A stretch of DNA of 60,510 nt, taken from Neisseria sp. (GTDB taxonomy: Bacteria; Pseudomonadota; Gammaproteobacteria; Burkholderiales; Neisseriaceae). Below, one piece after another: positions 52,556 through 60,510 of this stretch. How positions within the stretch are numbered: the stretch's first letter is position 1; each line of letters begins with the position of its first letter. The stretch spans positions 1-60,510 of the forward strand of contig NZ_JAUMZU010000017.1 of assembly GCF_030527965.1 (NCBI RefSeq). Direction: 5' to 3'. The notes below the pieces were generated by a model that was given only the letters and a program-made list of their open reading frames with translations, searched no databases and was not told the origin of the DNA. The position numbers were made by a program, and so were the translations under genes.

Positions 52556-53659
52556 TTAAACACCCTGTTTCAAACTGGCTTCGATAAAGCCATCCAAATC
52601 ACCATCCATCACGGCTTTGATATTGCCCACTTCATGGCCGGTGCGCAAATCTTTGATGCGGGAAGAATCAAACACATACGAACGGATTTGATGCCCCCAG
52701 CCCACATCCGACTTACTGTCTTCCAACGATTGCTTTTCTTCGTTGCGCTTGCGCATTTCCAATTCAAACAACTTGGCTTTCAACATATCCATCGCCGCCG
52801 CCTTGTTGGCATGTTGCGAACGGTCGTTCTGACATTGCACCACGATGCCCGTCGGTTCATGCGTGATGCGCACAGCGGAATCGGTTTTATTGATGTGCTG
52901 ACCGCCCGCGCCCGATGCGCGGTAGGTATCAATACGCAAATCGGCAGGATTGATGTCGACCTCGATGCTATCGTCTACCTCGGGATAAACGAATACGGAA
53001 GCAAACGAAGTGTGCCGCTTGTTATTCGAATCAAACGGCGAGTAACGTACCAAGCGATGGATGCCGGTTTCAGTGCGCAAAAGGCCGTAGGCATATTCTC
53101 CCTCCAGCTTGATGGTCGCCCGGTTAACACCGGCAATCTCTCCTTCGTCTTCCTCCAAAACTTCCAGCTTGAAACCTTTGCGCTCGCCATAGCGGCTATA
53201 CATGCGCAAAAGCATGCCAGCCCAATCTTCAGCCTCAGTGCCGCCGGCACCGGCGGTAATGTCGATAAAGCAGTTGTTCGCATCGGCCGGCTGATTGAAC
53301 ATGCGCTTAAATTCCAAATCGGCCATCTGCGCTTCCAATACCGCCACATCCTGTTGCACGGCAGCAAACCCGGCTTCGTCGTTTTCCTCCACCGCCATCT
53401 CAATCAACATGCGATTGTCTTCGATACCGTTGCCGATATTGTCCAGTGTGAGCACGATACCTTCAAGAATTTTCCGCTCCTTGCCGATTTCCTGAGCCTT
53501 TTTCGGGTCGTTCCAGAGCTCAGGGTCTTCGGAAAGCCCAATCACTTCCTCCAAACGGTCTTTCTTGCCCTGATAATCCAAATAAACGCGAATGTCTGCG
53601 CTGCGCTGCTCCAAATCGTTTAAGGTATTGCTAAGCTGATTGATGCTTTCGGCTTCCAT
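52556..53659 (-). CDS. prfB: Peptide chain release factor 2 (no programmed frameshift)
   Basis: A 367-residue release factor. Stop-codon recognition motif SPF (about residue 206, [13 protein letters not shown]) and catalytic GGQ (about 253). Start chosen at 53659 ([11 protein letters not shown]); the frame is open further upstream, but the added 51 residues have no counterpart in the family and include a DUS region. E. coli and many bacteria carry an in-frame UGA and +1 shift near codon 25; here the corresponding codons are TAT TTG GAT TAT, read straight through, so the autoregulatory shift is absent. GGQ is the target of PrmC (5652-6464). Confidence 0.95.
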   Translation of the reverse strand: MEAESINQLSNTLNDLEQRSADIRVYLDYQGKKDRLEEVIGLSEDPELWNDPKKAQEIGKERKILEGIVLTLDNIGNGIEDNRMLIEMAVEENDEAGFAAVQQDVAVLEAQMADLEFKRMFNQPADANNCFIDITAGAGGTEAEDWAGMLLRMYSRYGERKGFKLEVLEEDEGEIAGVNRATIKLEGEYAYGLLRTETGIHRLVRYSPFDSNNKRHTSFASVFVYPEVDDSIEVDINPADLRIDTYRASGAGGQHINKTDSAVRITHEPTGIVVQCQNDRSQHANKAAAMDMLKAKLFELEMRKRNEEKQSLEDSKSDVGWGHQIRSYVFDSSRIKDLRTGHEVGNIKAVMDGDLDGFIEASLKQGV

Positions 53660-53724
53660 GATGTTCTTTTTCTCTTGAAATTTTAGGGGCGTATTGTAAT
53701 AGATTGACGCGTTTTTTTCCATGC

Positions 53725-53760
53725 AAAGCCTGTCTGAAAACTTTCCATTCAGGCAGGCTT
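53725..53760. terminator. Imperfect DUS inverted repeat
   Basis: AAAGCCTGTCTGAA pairs with TTCAGGCAGGCTTT; the right half reads GCCTGCCTGAA, a one-base dialect variant. It lies just upstream of prfB. Confidence 0.65.
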
Positions 53761-54192
53761 TATTAACCCGACACCGCGCCACGATAAGCTCATGCGGCAG
53801 AAGCATTAGCATGATTCACGCCAATCCACTAAAATCCGTTTATCATAAATATCAACCAGAACCCACCATAAACCATGCATTTAATTTACCTTCTCCTATC
53901 TCCAAGATAGCCTTATTAAACAATCGCAACATAGAATTACGGTAAAATATTTGGCTTTGATAAATAAATAGCGCCGCTTGAATAAATTGCCAAGCCAATA
54001 GCAAACTAAAGACATCACAAAATACATGATAAACTTCTTTACTATTTTTGCAGAATCAATTTAAACCGTCGCATCCATTAAAGCTCGGTTTGGTCGGGTA
54101 AGCAAAATAATTATATTGATAGTAATTCTCATTTATTTTATGATAGTAGATTAGCCGGTTACTTTTATCATTCATTATTTATGGAGAAACGA
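53761..54192. other. Non-coding region upstream of the metal-importer operon
   Basis: About 430 bp, AT-rich, without a credible gene. Only the promoter and Fur-like box near its right end are recognisable. Confidence 0.6.
54108..54144 (+). promoter_or_regulatory. Promoter with overlapping Fur-like box for the metal importer
   Basis: TTGATA (54116-54121), 17-bp spacer, TATGAT (54139-54144). The segment ATTGATAGTAATTCTCATT overlapping the -35 and spacer is a recognisable, imperfect Fur-type site (consensus built of GATAAT units). Iron- or manganese-responsive repression is likely; MntR cannot be excluded. Confidence 0.6.
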
Positions 54193-55074
54193 ATGCGCCA
54201 ATTATTGCCTGTGTTCTATATGCTCATCGCTTTAACCGCAACGACATCGGCTTATGCAAAATTAAAAGTCATCACAACCTTTACCGTGATTCAAGATATT
54301 GCTCAGAATGTTGCCGGCGATGCGGCCACGGTAGAGTCCATTACCAAGCCGGGAGCGGAAATTCACGATTATCAGCCGACACCGCAAGACATTGCCAAAG
54401 CACAAACCGCCGATCTGGTTCTGTGGAACGGTTTGAATCTAGAGCGTTGGTTCGAGCGTTTTTTTCAAAATGTGCGCAACAAACCGGCCGTCGTGGTCAC
54501 ACAAGGGATTGCGCCCATCTCGATTCACGAAGGCCCTTATCGCGGCATGCCCAATCCTCATGCTTGGATGTCTACCCGCAACGCCTTAATCTACGTAGAA
54601 AATATTAAAAACGCACTGATAAAATACGACCCTAAAAACGCCCCTATCTATACCAAAAATGCGGCGGCCTACGCCCAGCGAATTAAAAACCTCGACCGCC
54701 CGCTGCGGGAAAAATTAATGCGCGTGCCTCAGAATCAGCGGTTTCTGGTTACCAGCGAAGGTGCTTTCAGCTATCTGGCACGAGATTACGGTTTCAAAGA
54801 AGTTTATCTATGGCCTATCAACGCCGAGCAACAAGGCACACCGCAACAAGTGCGCAATGTGATTAATGTGGTCAGGAAAAATCATATTCCCGTGGTGTTT
54901 AGCGAAAGTACCATTTCGCCTCGCCCCAGCCAGCAGGTTGCGCGCGAAACGGGCGCGAAATACGGCGGGGTGTTATACGTAGACTCTCTATCGGCCAAGA
55001 ACGGGCCGGTACCGACTTATCTGGATTTGTTAAATACAACGGTTTCTACGATTGCCAAAGGGTTTGAAAAATAA
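54193..55074 (+). CDS. Mn/Fe ABC importer, periplasmic binding protein (SitA/MntC/YfeA type)
   Basis: A 293-residue cluster A-I solute-binding protein: signal peptide ending SAYA, then [17 protein letters not shown]. The four expected metal ligands are His58 (EIHDYQPT), His123 (NPHAWMS), Glu238 (FSES) and Asp264 (YVDSL). The lack of a long His-rich loop argues for Mn/Fe rather than zinc (ZnuA). ATG 54193 is preferred over 54181 because GGAG lies six bases before it. First gene of a four-gene operon; its stop overlaps the next start (TAATG). Confidence 0.9.
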   Translation: MRQLLPVFYMLIALTATTSAYAKLKVITTFTVIQDIAQNVAGDAATVESITKPGAEIHDYQPTPQDIAKAQTADLVLWNGLNLERWFERFFQNVRNKPAVVVTQGIAPISIHEGPYRGMPNPHAWMSTRNALIYVENIKNALIKYDPKNAPIYTKNAAAYAQRIKNLDRPLREKLMRVPQNQRFLVTSEGAFSYLARDYGFKEVYLWPINAEQQGTPQQVRNVINVVRKNHIPVVFSESTISPRPSQQVARETGAKYGGVLYVDSLSAKNGPVPTYLDLLNTTVSTIAKGFEK

Positions 55075-55994
55075 TGTCTGAGCAAGCCACTGCCTCTATC
55101 AGTGTCGAATCGGTTACCGTTCGCTATAACAACGGCCACACGGCCATTCATGATGTTTCTTTTATGCTGGAAGGCGGCACCACTTGCGCTTTGGTGGGCG
55201 TCAACGGCAGCGGCAAGTCCACCTTATTCAAGAGCCTGATGGGATTGGTCAAACCGCGGCAAGGCAGCATCCGCCTGTGCGGTTTGACCGTATCACAAGC
55301 GCTTAGGCGCAACTTGATTGCCTATGTTCCGCAAAGCGAAGAAGTGGATTGGCAATTTCCGGTATCGGTTTATGATGTGGTGATGCAGGGGCGTTACGGA
55401 TATATGAACTTCCTGCGCTTGCCCAAAGAGGCCGACAAACAGAAAGTACGCGAAGCGATGCGGCGGGTAGACATCGAGCATTTGGCCAAACGCCAAATCG
55501 GCGAGCTTTCCGGCGGGCAGAAAAAACGGGTTTTTCTGGCACGCGCGCTGGCACAGCAAAGCAAAGTCATCCTGCTGGACGAGCCGTTTACAGGGGTAGA
55601 CGTCAAAACCGAAGATGCTATTGTCGAGCTATTGGGGCAACTGCGCGCGCAAGGCCACCTGATTTTGGTTTCCACGCACAACTTGGGCATGGTGCCTGAT
55701 TTCTGCGATCAAGTGGTTATGATTAATCGCACCATACTGGCTTCCGGCGCAACGGCTTCCACCTTCAACCAGCACAATTTAGAGCTGACTTTCGGCGGCG
55801 TTTTACGCCACTTCCGCTTATCCGGCAGCGATCTTCATGAAGACGGCGACCAACGCGTCGTTACCGTTTTGACCGACGACGAACGCCCCGCCGTCTTCTA
55901 CGGGCAAACCAAAAACGATCCTCCGGCCGCCAAATACCCCGAGCATCCTCCGGAAGCCGAAAAACAAAGCAAGGGAGGAGATGCCTCATGCTAG
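55074..55994 (+). CDS. Mn/Fe ABC importer, ATPase (SitB type)
   Basis: A 306-residue ATPase: Walker [10 protein letters not shown] (about 43), signature LSGGQKKR (about 145), Walker B VILLDEPF followed by TGVD, and H-loop STHNLG. The C-terminal 60 residues are proline- and charge-rich beyond the normal ATPase end. Overlaps the upstream stop and the downstream start, so tight translational coupling. Confidence 0.92.
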   Translation: MSEQATASISVESVTVRYNNGHTAIHDVSFMLEGGTTCALVGVNGSGKSTLFKSLMGLVKPRQGSIRLCGLTVSQALRRNLIAYVPQSEEVDWQFPVSVYDVVMQGRYGYMNFLRLPKEADKQKVREAMRRVDIEHLAKRQIGELSGGQKKRVFLARALAQQSKVILLDEPFTGVDVKTEDAIVELLGQLRAQGHLILVSTHNLGMVPDFCDQVVMINRTILASGATASTFNQHNLELTFGGVLRHFRLSGSDLHEDGDQRVVTVLTDDERPAVFYGQTKNDPPAAKYPEHPPEAEKQSKGGDASC

Positions 55995-56860
55995 CCACCT
56001 TGCTGGAGCCGTTTACTTACCAGTATATGGTCAAAGCCATTGTTCTGAGCGCCGCCGTGGGCGGCATCTGCGCTTTCTTATCGTCTTATCTGATGCTGAA
56101 GGGCTGGTCTCTAATCGGCGACGCTTTGTCGCATTCGGTGGTGCCCGGCGTGGCCATTACCTATGCGATTGGCCTGCCCTATTCAGCCGGAGCCTTTGTA
56201 TCGGGCATATTGGCGGCCCTGTCGATTTTATGGATTAAATCGATTACCCATCTGAAAGAAGATGCCGTCATCGGCTTTATTTTCACCACGTTTTTCGCTG
56301 TCGGGCTGTTTGTCGTTTCCGTTAATCCAACCTCGGTTAATGTACAGGAAATCGTATTGGGCAATATTCTGGGGATTTCCGACGAAGACATTTTTCAGGT
56401 AGCCATTATTATCGGCGTATGCCTGTTTTTTTTACTGTTCACATGGAAAAACTTGTTGCTGGTTTTTTTCGATGAAACGCAAGCAGTAGCGGTTGGCCTC
56501 TCGCCGATACGTTACAAGGTCTTGTTTTTCTGCCTGCTTAGCGCTTGTGTCGTATCCGCCTTGCAAACGGTCGGTGCCATTTTGGTTATCGCTATGGTTG
56601 TTACGCCCGGCGCAACGGCTTATCTGCTAACCGACCGCTTCGGCAAGCTGGTGTTGATTGCCGTGGCGTTGGGTGTTCTGACGAGCGCCATCGGTGCTTA
56701 TGCCAGCTATTTTCTCGACGGCGCCACCGGCGGCATTATTGTCTGCCTGCAAACCGCCCTGTTTCTGCTGGCTTTCTTGTTTGCACCCAAATACGGCCTG
56801 TTTCGGCAAAAATCTCTGAATGCGGCGCTGGATGAAGCAGGAGAAGCCAATCATGTCTGA
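55988..56860 (+). CDS. Mn/Fe ABC importer, permease 1 (SitC type)
   Basis: A 290-residue ABC-3 family membrane protein with about eight helices ([35 protein letters not shown] opening is typical; quoted parts VLSAAVGG and [14 protein letters not shown]). Starts 7 bp inside the ATPase gene and overlaps the next permease by 8 bp. It pairs with the second permease to form the channel. Confidence 0.9.
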   Translation: MLATLLEPFTYQYMVKAIVLSAAVGGICAFLSSYLMLKGWSLIGDALSHSVVPGVAITYAIGLPYSAGAFVSGILAALSILWIKSITHLKEDAVIGFIFTTFFAVGLFVVSVNPTSVNVQEIVLGNILGISDEDIFQVAIIIGVCLFFLLFTWKNLLLVFFDETQAVAVGLSPIRYKVLFFCLLSACVVSALQTVGAILVIAMVVTPGATAYLLTDRFGKLVLIAVALGVLTSAIGAYASYFLDGATGGIIVCLQTALFLLAFLFAPKYGLFRQKSLNAALDEAGEANHV

Positions 56861-57698
56861 AATCATCAACTGGTTTGCCGAACCGCTCAGCTTCCCGTTT
56901 ATGCAGAATGCGCTGCTGACTGCCATGATTGTCGCCATTACCTGCGGGCTGCTTTCCTGCTATCTAGTGCTCAAAGGTTGGTCTCTGATGGGCGACGCGG
57001 TATCGCATGCCGTATTACCCGGCATCGTGCTCGCCTTTCTGTTCAGGCTTCCGCTGTCGGCCGGCGCGTTCGTATCCGGCCTGTTTTGCTCAATCGGCGT
57101 AGGTTATTTGAAAAACAACAGCCGCTTAAAAGAGGATACCGTGATGGGCATTGTCTTTTCCGGTATGTTTGCTTTGGGTCTCGTACTGTTTACCAAAGTG
57201 GAAACCGACCAGCATTTGACCCATATTCTGTTTGGCAATGTTCTGGGGGTAAGCCGTGAAGAATTAATTCAAACGCTTGCTATCTGCACCGTCGTTACCT
57301 TAGTGATTCTGTTGAAACGGCGTGATTTCCTGCTCTACTGCTTCGACCCGGTTCAAACTCGTATTGCCGGGCTACGCCCCCAGTTTCTACACTACGGCCT
57401 ACTGATTTTGCTCGCCCTAACCATCATCACCGCCATGCAGGTAGCCGGCGTCGTATTGGTGGTTGCGATGCTGATTTCTCCCGGCATTACTGCATTTCTG
57501 CTGACGAAACGCTTCGATCGCATGATGCTGATCGTTGTCTCCGCCTCAGTGCTCACCAGCATATTCGGTACCATTCTCAGCTACCACATTAATGCAAGCA
57601 CCGGCCCTTGTATTGTCATATTGCAGGCTGTATTGTTTCTGCTCGCTCTCACATATTCCAAACTTTCCCACTCAAAAGCCTTCAGCCATCATGGTTAA
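56853..57698 (+). CDS. Mn/Fe ABC importer, permease 2 (SitD type)
   Basis: A 281-residue ABC-3 family permease, similar to the previous gene (KGWSLMGDAVSHAVLPG). Start chosen at 56853 with AGGAGA upstream; a longer frame begins at 56820 but lies inside the previous gene. The last gene of the sit-like operon, followed by a DUS terminator. The sitABCD order with two permeases is typical of Mn/Fe importers. Confidence 0.9.
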   Translation: MSEIINWFAEPLSFPFMQNALLTAMIVAITCGLLSCYLVLKGWSLMGDAVSHAVLPGIVLAFLFRLPLSAGAFVSGLFCSIGVGYLKNNSRLKEDTVMGIVFSGMFALGLVLFTKVETDQHLTHILFGNVLGVSREELIQTLAICTVVTLVILLKRRDFLLYCFDPVQTRIAGLRPQFLHYGLLILLALTIITAMQVAGVVLVVAMLISPGITAFLLTKRFDRMMLIVVSASVLTSIFGTILSYHINASTGPCIVILQAVLFLLALTYSKLSHSKAFSHHG

Positions 57699-57715
57699 AA
57701 AAGAAAAATGCCTGT

Positions 57716-57740
57716 CTGAAAATTTTTCAGACAGGCATTT
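57716..57740. terminator. DUS inverted-repeat terminator
   Basis: AAATGCCTGTCTGAA and TTCAGACAGGCATTT overlap into a compact hairpin after the importer operon, facing acp. Confidence 0.85.
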
Positions 57741-57806
57741 CATCATGAAAGCACTTATTCGGTATCGGATGACAATCTCAAAAGCGCTTTCTGGCAAAAT
57801 CATTGA

Positions 57807-58181
57807 TTAACGAGGCGAACAATCTTTATAAATAATTTCGTCGTTAGGGTTAGTAATCATGATTGATTGATCACGGTATGATTTCGAATCCATATAACCG
57901 GTACCCAAGACATAACCGCCTTGTTTACCATAATAAGTTTCCTGATTATCCGAGCGGTTCAAATCAATAGGCATAGTCACACGTCTGCCTTTCACAACAG
58001 CAGATGCATAAGTAGTCAGGCCTTGTTTATTGAAGCCGTAGGTAACGGCCACACGATTGCCCTGTTGGCAACGATAGCTTACGGTTTTTTTAGCAACGGT
58101 TGGATTGTCAGATGCAGCCATTGCCGTACCAGTTACGGAAACTAACGAAGACAATACGATTACTGCTGATAATAGTTTCAT
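57807..58181 (-). CDS. acp: Adhesin complex protein / lysozyme inhibitor Acp
   Basis: A 124-residue secreted protein: signal peptide ending AMAA (about 23), then DNPTVAKKTVSYRCQQGN, VAVTYGFNKQGLTTYASAVV, GGYVLGTGYMDSKSYR and a C-terminal KDCSPR. The two Cys (CQQG and DCS) form the expected disulfide. This strongly matches the neisserial adhesin complex protein, an MliC-fold surface protein that inhibits lysozyme and binds host cells. Convergent with the metal importer. Confidence 0.88.
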   Translation of the reverse strand: MKLLSAVIVLSSLVSVTGTAMAASDNPTVAKKTVSYRCQQGNRVAVTYGFNKQGLTTYASAVVKGRRVTMPIDLNRSDNQETYYGKQGGYVLGTGYMDSKSYRDQSIMITNPNDEIIYKDCSPR

Positions 58182-58708
58182 TGAGAATATCCCACAAAAA
58201 AGATTTAATTAATATCTTACGATATACCACTACATGTGCTTACAAAGCGCTATAATCCTAATACTATCTATGTTTAAAATATAAATCCAAATTGTTAAAT
58301 ATTGTAAATTCAATTAATTCGTTATTCAATTGAATAACTTCTTTAACGAACTTGTCCCTTTGCACATACAACCACTCGACCATTATTCTCAAAATCCGCT
58401 TTTTTTCTCCTCTTTTACATAAAAAGAACATTCAGATACTTTCTAGATAAGCTCTGGCTGACATCTCAGTTGTTTAATTAAGGAATAGAAACGGCAAAGC
58501 TCAATTGCCCGAAAATAGCCGACATGCCAAAACAAGCCAGAAAGATTTTGCATTTAGTTAAAAACCAAACAAGCATCATTATCATATTTTTATTCAAACT
58601 TGCTTTTTTATGGAATTATTAACATTGAATACTGTCTACACGTAAGTTTATTCCAATCAGATAAACTTACGTGTTTTATTTTGTAATCTTAAATGAGGAG
58701 TAGGCAAT
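58182..58708. other. AT-rich intergenic region between divergent acp and the RTX gene
   Basis: About 530 bp without a gene. The only clear structure is the 14-bp hairpin at 58638-58674. Promoters of both genes must lie here; none is convincing. Confidence 0.6.
58638..58680 (+). terminator. Terminator-like hairpin in the leader of the RTX gene
   Basis: Perfect 14-bp arms ACACGTAAGTTTAT and ATAAACTTACGTGT with a nine-base loop, followed by TTTATTTTG. It ends 28 bp before the RTX start. No upstream gene on this strand needs terminating (the nearest is almost 1 kb away and has its own terminator), so an attenuator in the RTX leader is plausible. Confidence 0.6.
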
Positions 58709-60214
58709 ATGGCATTACATAGAATTAACGGCACCAACAAAAACGATATTATCAACGGGACTTACTTGGCCGATCAAATTTTCGGCTTTAGGGGAAATGA
58801 CACCATCAAAGGCCATTTAGGCGATGATTTAATATACGGTAACGAGGGAAACGATAATTTATATGGCGGGAAAGGCACAGATCGAATCTACGGCGGACAG
58901 GGCAACGATCTCCTTGCCGGACACGAAGGTAATGATTTCCTTAAAGGAGAGGCCGGCTCGGATACCATTTACGGAGGAATTGATAACGACCACCTTGACG
59001 GCGATGCCGGCAATGACATTCTTTACGGAGAGAGTGGAGACGACTTTCTTGACGGCGATTTGGGTGACGACAAACTGTACGGAGACGGTGTCGGCTCCGA
59101 CAACTTAACAGGTAACGACACGATTCACGGAGGCCCCGGCAAAGACCAAATCTTCGGTGGCAACGGTGACGATAAGCTTTTCGGCGATGCGGGAAACGAT
59201 AATATTAACGGCGGTTTAGGAAACGACACGATTTACGGTGGCACCGGCGATGATATGATTAATGATATTGCCGGAAACAACATCATTTACGGTAATCAAG
59301 GCAACGACACCATTCAAGGCGGTTCAGGCAACGATGTCATTTACGGCAACGAGGGAAACGACACAATCAACGGAGGAGGCGATTCTTACAATATTCATTA
59401 TGATGTTTGGGCATACCCTTCATTCATCACTACAGGAGAGATCCGCCCTGCACCACAAGGTAACGGTTTTAGGCCGCACGACACCATCCATACAGGGTAT
59501 ATGGATCATCATAATCAAGAAGGAGATACCATCCACGGCGGGCAGGGGGACGATACCCTTTCCGGCGGTTATGGAGACGACACGATTTATGGAGGAGCAG
59601 GTAATGATATTATTTCCGATGACTCTGATTTTTCAGTCGATGTTATTGATAATAACCTTCAAGGAGAAGGCGACATTCGATATGTTGGCAGTAATGCGTT
59701 CTATGGCGGGGACGGCAACGATACCCTTTCGGCCTTATACGGAAGCAATACTTTAGACGGCGGAAATGGTGATGATATTTTGATTATGGATTCAAGAGGC
59801 GGATACGTATCCATTTTTCAAGGTTGGTTAGATATTGAACCCGTCTCAGATATCGTTTTATTTGACTCGTTTAATACTGTTACCGGAGGAAGCGGCGCAG
59901 ATAAGTTCCGTTTCAGCTCAATCTTTTATCAAGATGATAGGGATATCATCACCGATTTCACTCAGAAATTGGATAAAATCCAATTAGACTCAGAGTATTA
60001 TTCAGCTCTGGGCAACAGTGTAGACGCCAGTGAATTTACTTACGGAACAAAAGCATCCACGGCGAATCAACACATTATCTACAACAAGGCAGACGGCGCG
60101 CTTTATTATGATGCCGACGGCTCGGGAGACCGAAGAGACATTATTCAATTGGCCACCGTTTTAAATTCAGGCAAACCGGCCGAGCTTGACCACACCAGCT
60201 TTGAGATTATTTGA
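58709..60214 (+). CDS. RTX (hemolysin-type calcium-binding repeat) protein, 501 residues
   Basis: From residue about 8 to 235 and about 268 to 370 the protein consists of RTX nonapeptides of the form GGxGNDxIYG, which bind Ca2+ in a parallel beta roll. No enzymatic domain precedes them. The C-terminus (about 385-500) resembles the serralysin-type end (SGADKFRFSS, DIITDFTQKLDKIQLD, YYDADGSGDRRDIIQLA), which carries the type I secretion signal. There is no N-terminal signal peptide. GAGGAG precedes the ATG. No type I secretion genes are in the window. Possibly a cell-surface or secreted structural protein; function unknown. Confidence 0.85.
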   Translation: MALHRINGTNKNDIINGTYLADQIFGFRGNDTIKGHLGDDLIYGNEGNDNLYGGKGTDRIYGGQGNDLLAGHEGNDFLKGEAGSDTIYGGIDNDHLDGDAGNDILYGESGDDFLDGDLGDDKLYGDGVGSDNLTGNDTIHGGPGKDQIFGGNGDDKLFGDAGNDNINGGLGNDTIYGGTGDDMINDIAGNNIIYGNQGNDTIQGGSGNDVIYGNEGNDTINGGGDSYNIHYDVWAYPSFITTGEIRPAPQGNGFRPHDTIHTGYMDHHNQEGDTIHGGQGDDTLSGGYGDDTIYGGAGNDIISDDSDFSVDVIDNNLQGEGDIRYVGSNAFYGGDGNDTLSALYGSNTLDGGNGDDILIMDSRGGYVSIFQGWLDIEPVSDIVLFDSFNTVTGGSGADKFRFSSIFYQDDRDIITDFTQKLDKIQLDSEYYSALGNSVDASEFTYGTKASTANQHIIYNKADGALYYDADGSGDRRDIIQLATVLNSGKPAELDHTSFEII

Positions 60215-60312
60215 TGAAGTTTGGCCTGAATTACGCGAAAGTTATCATGAGGCGATTTTCAACACAGTAAACTCAAAACCGCCTGGATAGCTCCAAATGT
60301 GCCCCGACAATT

Positions 60313-60350
60313 GAAAGGTGCTTCTCAAACCAAGAAACACCTTTCTTTTT
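60313..60350 (+). terminator. Intrinsic terminator of the RTX gene
   Basis: GAAAGGTG and CACCTTTC arms with partial inner pairing, followed by TTTTT. A DUS pair is not used here. The remaining 60215-60460 shows nothing else I recognise. Confidence 0.8.
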
Positions 60351-60430
60351 CCAAGCGGCTCCGGCTCACAGAGTGAGAAAATTTTATTCAGAAAATAATG
60401 ACTGAGTTTGGTGGTACTAAAAAAGAAAAA

Positions 60431-60450
60431 GCCTAAACGATTGTTTAGGC
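60431..60450 (-). terminator. Terminator downstream of tRNA-Asn
   Basis: GCCTAAAC and GTTTAGGC arms, four-base loop, with A-run and T-run on the two sides; ten bases after the tRNA CCA end on the minus strand. Confidence 0.8.
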
Positions 60451-60460
60451 TTTTAAAATT

Positions 60461-60510
60461 TGGCTCCCCGACCTGGGCTCGAACCAGGGACCTGCGGATT
60501 AACAGTCCGT
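60461..60510 (-). tRNA. tRNA-Asn (anticodon GTT), 3' part, cut by window end
   Basis: The minus strand shows the anticodon arm (CGGACTGTTAATCCG, anticodon GTT), T-arm with GGTTCGAGCC, acceptor half TCGGGGA, discriminator G and encoded CCA. The 5' half lies beyond the window. Confidence 0.9.

Noticed and set aside
52634-53623. A 329-codon plus-strand frame opposite prfB
   Set aside because: Fully antisense to a conserved gene with all release-factor motifs; no independent support.
53660-53812. N-terminal extension of prfB
   Set aside because: The extra 51 codons cross a DUS hairpin and do not resemble RF2; the start at 53659 matches the family.
54193-57698. Zinc importer ZnuABC
   Set aside because: Two permease genes, no His-rich loop in the binding protein and a His/His/Glu/Asp ligand set favour a Mn/Fe importer.
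60215-60312. Possible gene remnant after the RTX gene
   Set aside because: No open frame of useful length and no recognisable similarity.

Overview
The window is chromosomal DNA from a member of the Neisseriaceae. The evidence is the 12-mer TGCCTGTCTGAA (or AGCCTGTCTGAA), which recurs singly and as inverted pairs behind most genes. It behaves as the DNA uptake sequence (DUS), and I recall this spelling as the Neisseria wadsworthii-type dialect rather than the meningococcal ATGCCGTCTGAA. The dcw cluster has a Neisseria-type penA/PBP2, and there is an adhesin complex protein (Acp) and a trimeric autotransporter. I cannot name the species.

Layout. 0-2.2 kb: two tandem cassettes of immunity-type lipoprotein plus lipase effector, the first cut by the window edge and with its effector reduced to a stub. 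2.2-13.3 kb: LysR/SRPBCC pair, mgtE with a possible leader peptide, prmC, two paralogous beta-propeller membrane proteins (one fused to a Pycsar-effector-like DUF5706 membrane domain), an ABC exporter, an HI_0552-like protein and a YhcB/ZapG-like protein. 13.5-14.7 kb: an AT-rich unknown membrane protein. 14.9-20.2 kb: cbpA-cbpM, metG, tRNA-Ala and tRNA-Met, and a MidA-type methyltransferase. 20.5-33.8 kb: the dcw (division and cell wall) cluster mraZ-rsmH-ftsL-ftsI-murE-[Abi]-murF-mraY-[hypothetical]-murD-ftsW-murG, ending at a terminator with no murC/ddl/ftsQAZ following. 33.9-36.7 kb: a second effector/immunity cassette (two lipoprotein paralogues and a frameshifted effector with an XVIPCD-like tail). 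36.9-47.3 kb: an OmpA-type lipoprotein and a 3170-residue trimeric autotransporter adhesin. 48-53.7 kb: parA, rsmG, a siderophore-interacting protein, a tannase-like lipoprotein and prfB. 53.7-60.5 kb: a Mn/Fe ABC importer operon behind a Fur-like box, acp, an RTX-repeat protein with a hairpin in its leader, and a partial tRNA-Asn.

How it fits together. The dcw block makes peptidoglycan precursors and the septal synthase under an apparent MraZ-autoregulated promoter. The effector/immunity cassettes (a lipoprotein antidote followed by a toxin with an overlapping or nearby start) look like cargo of an antibacterial secretion system. The tail of the second effector points to a bacteria-killing type IV system (X-T4SS), whose apparatus is not in this window. 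The adhesin, Acp, RTX protein, metal importer and siderophore-interacting protein suit a host-associated mucosal lifestyle. No rRNA, CRISPR array, prophage or intact insertion sequence is visible.
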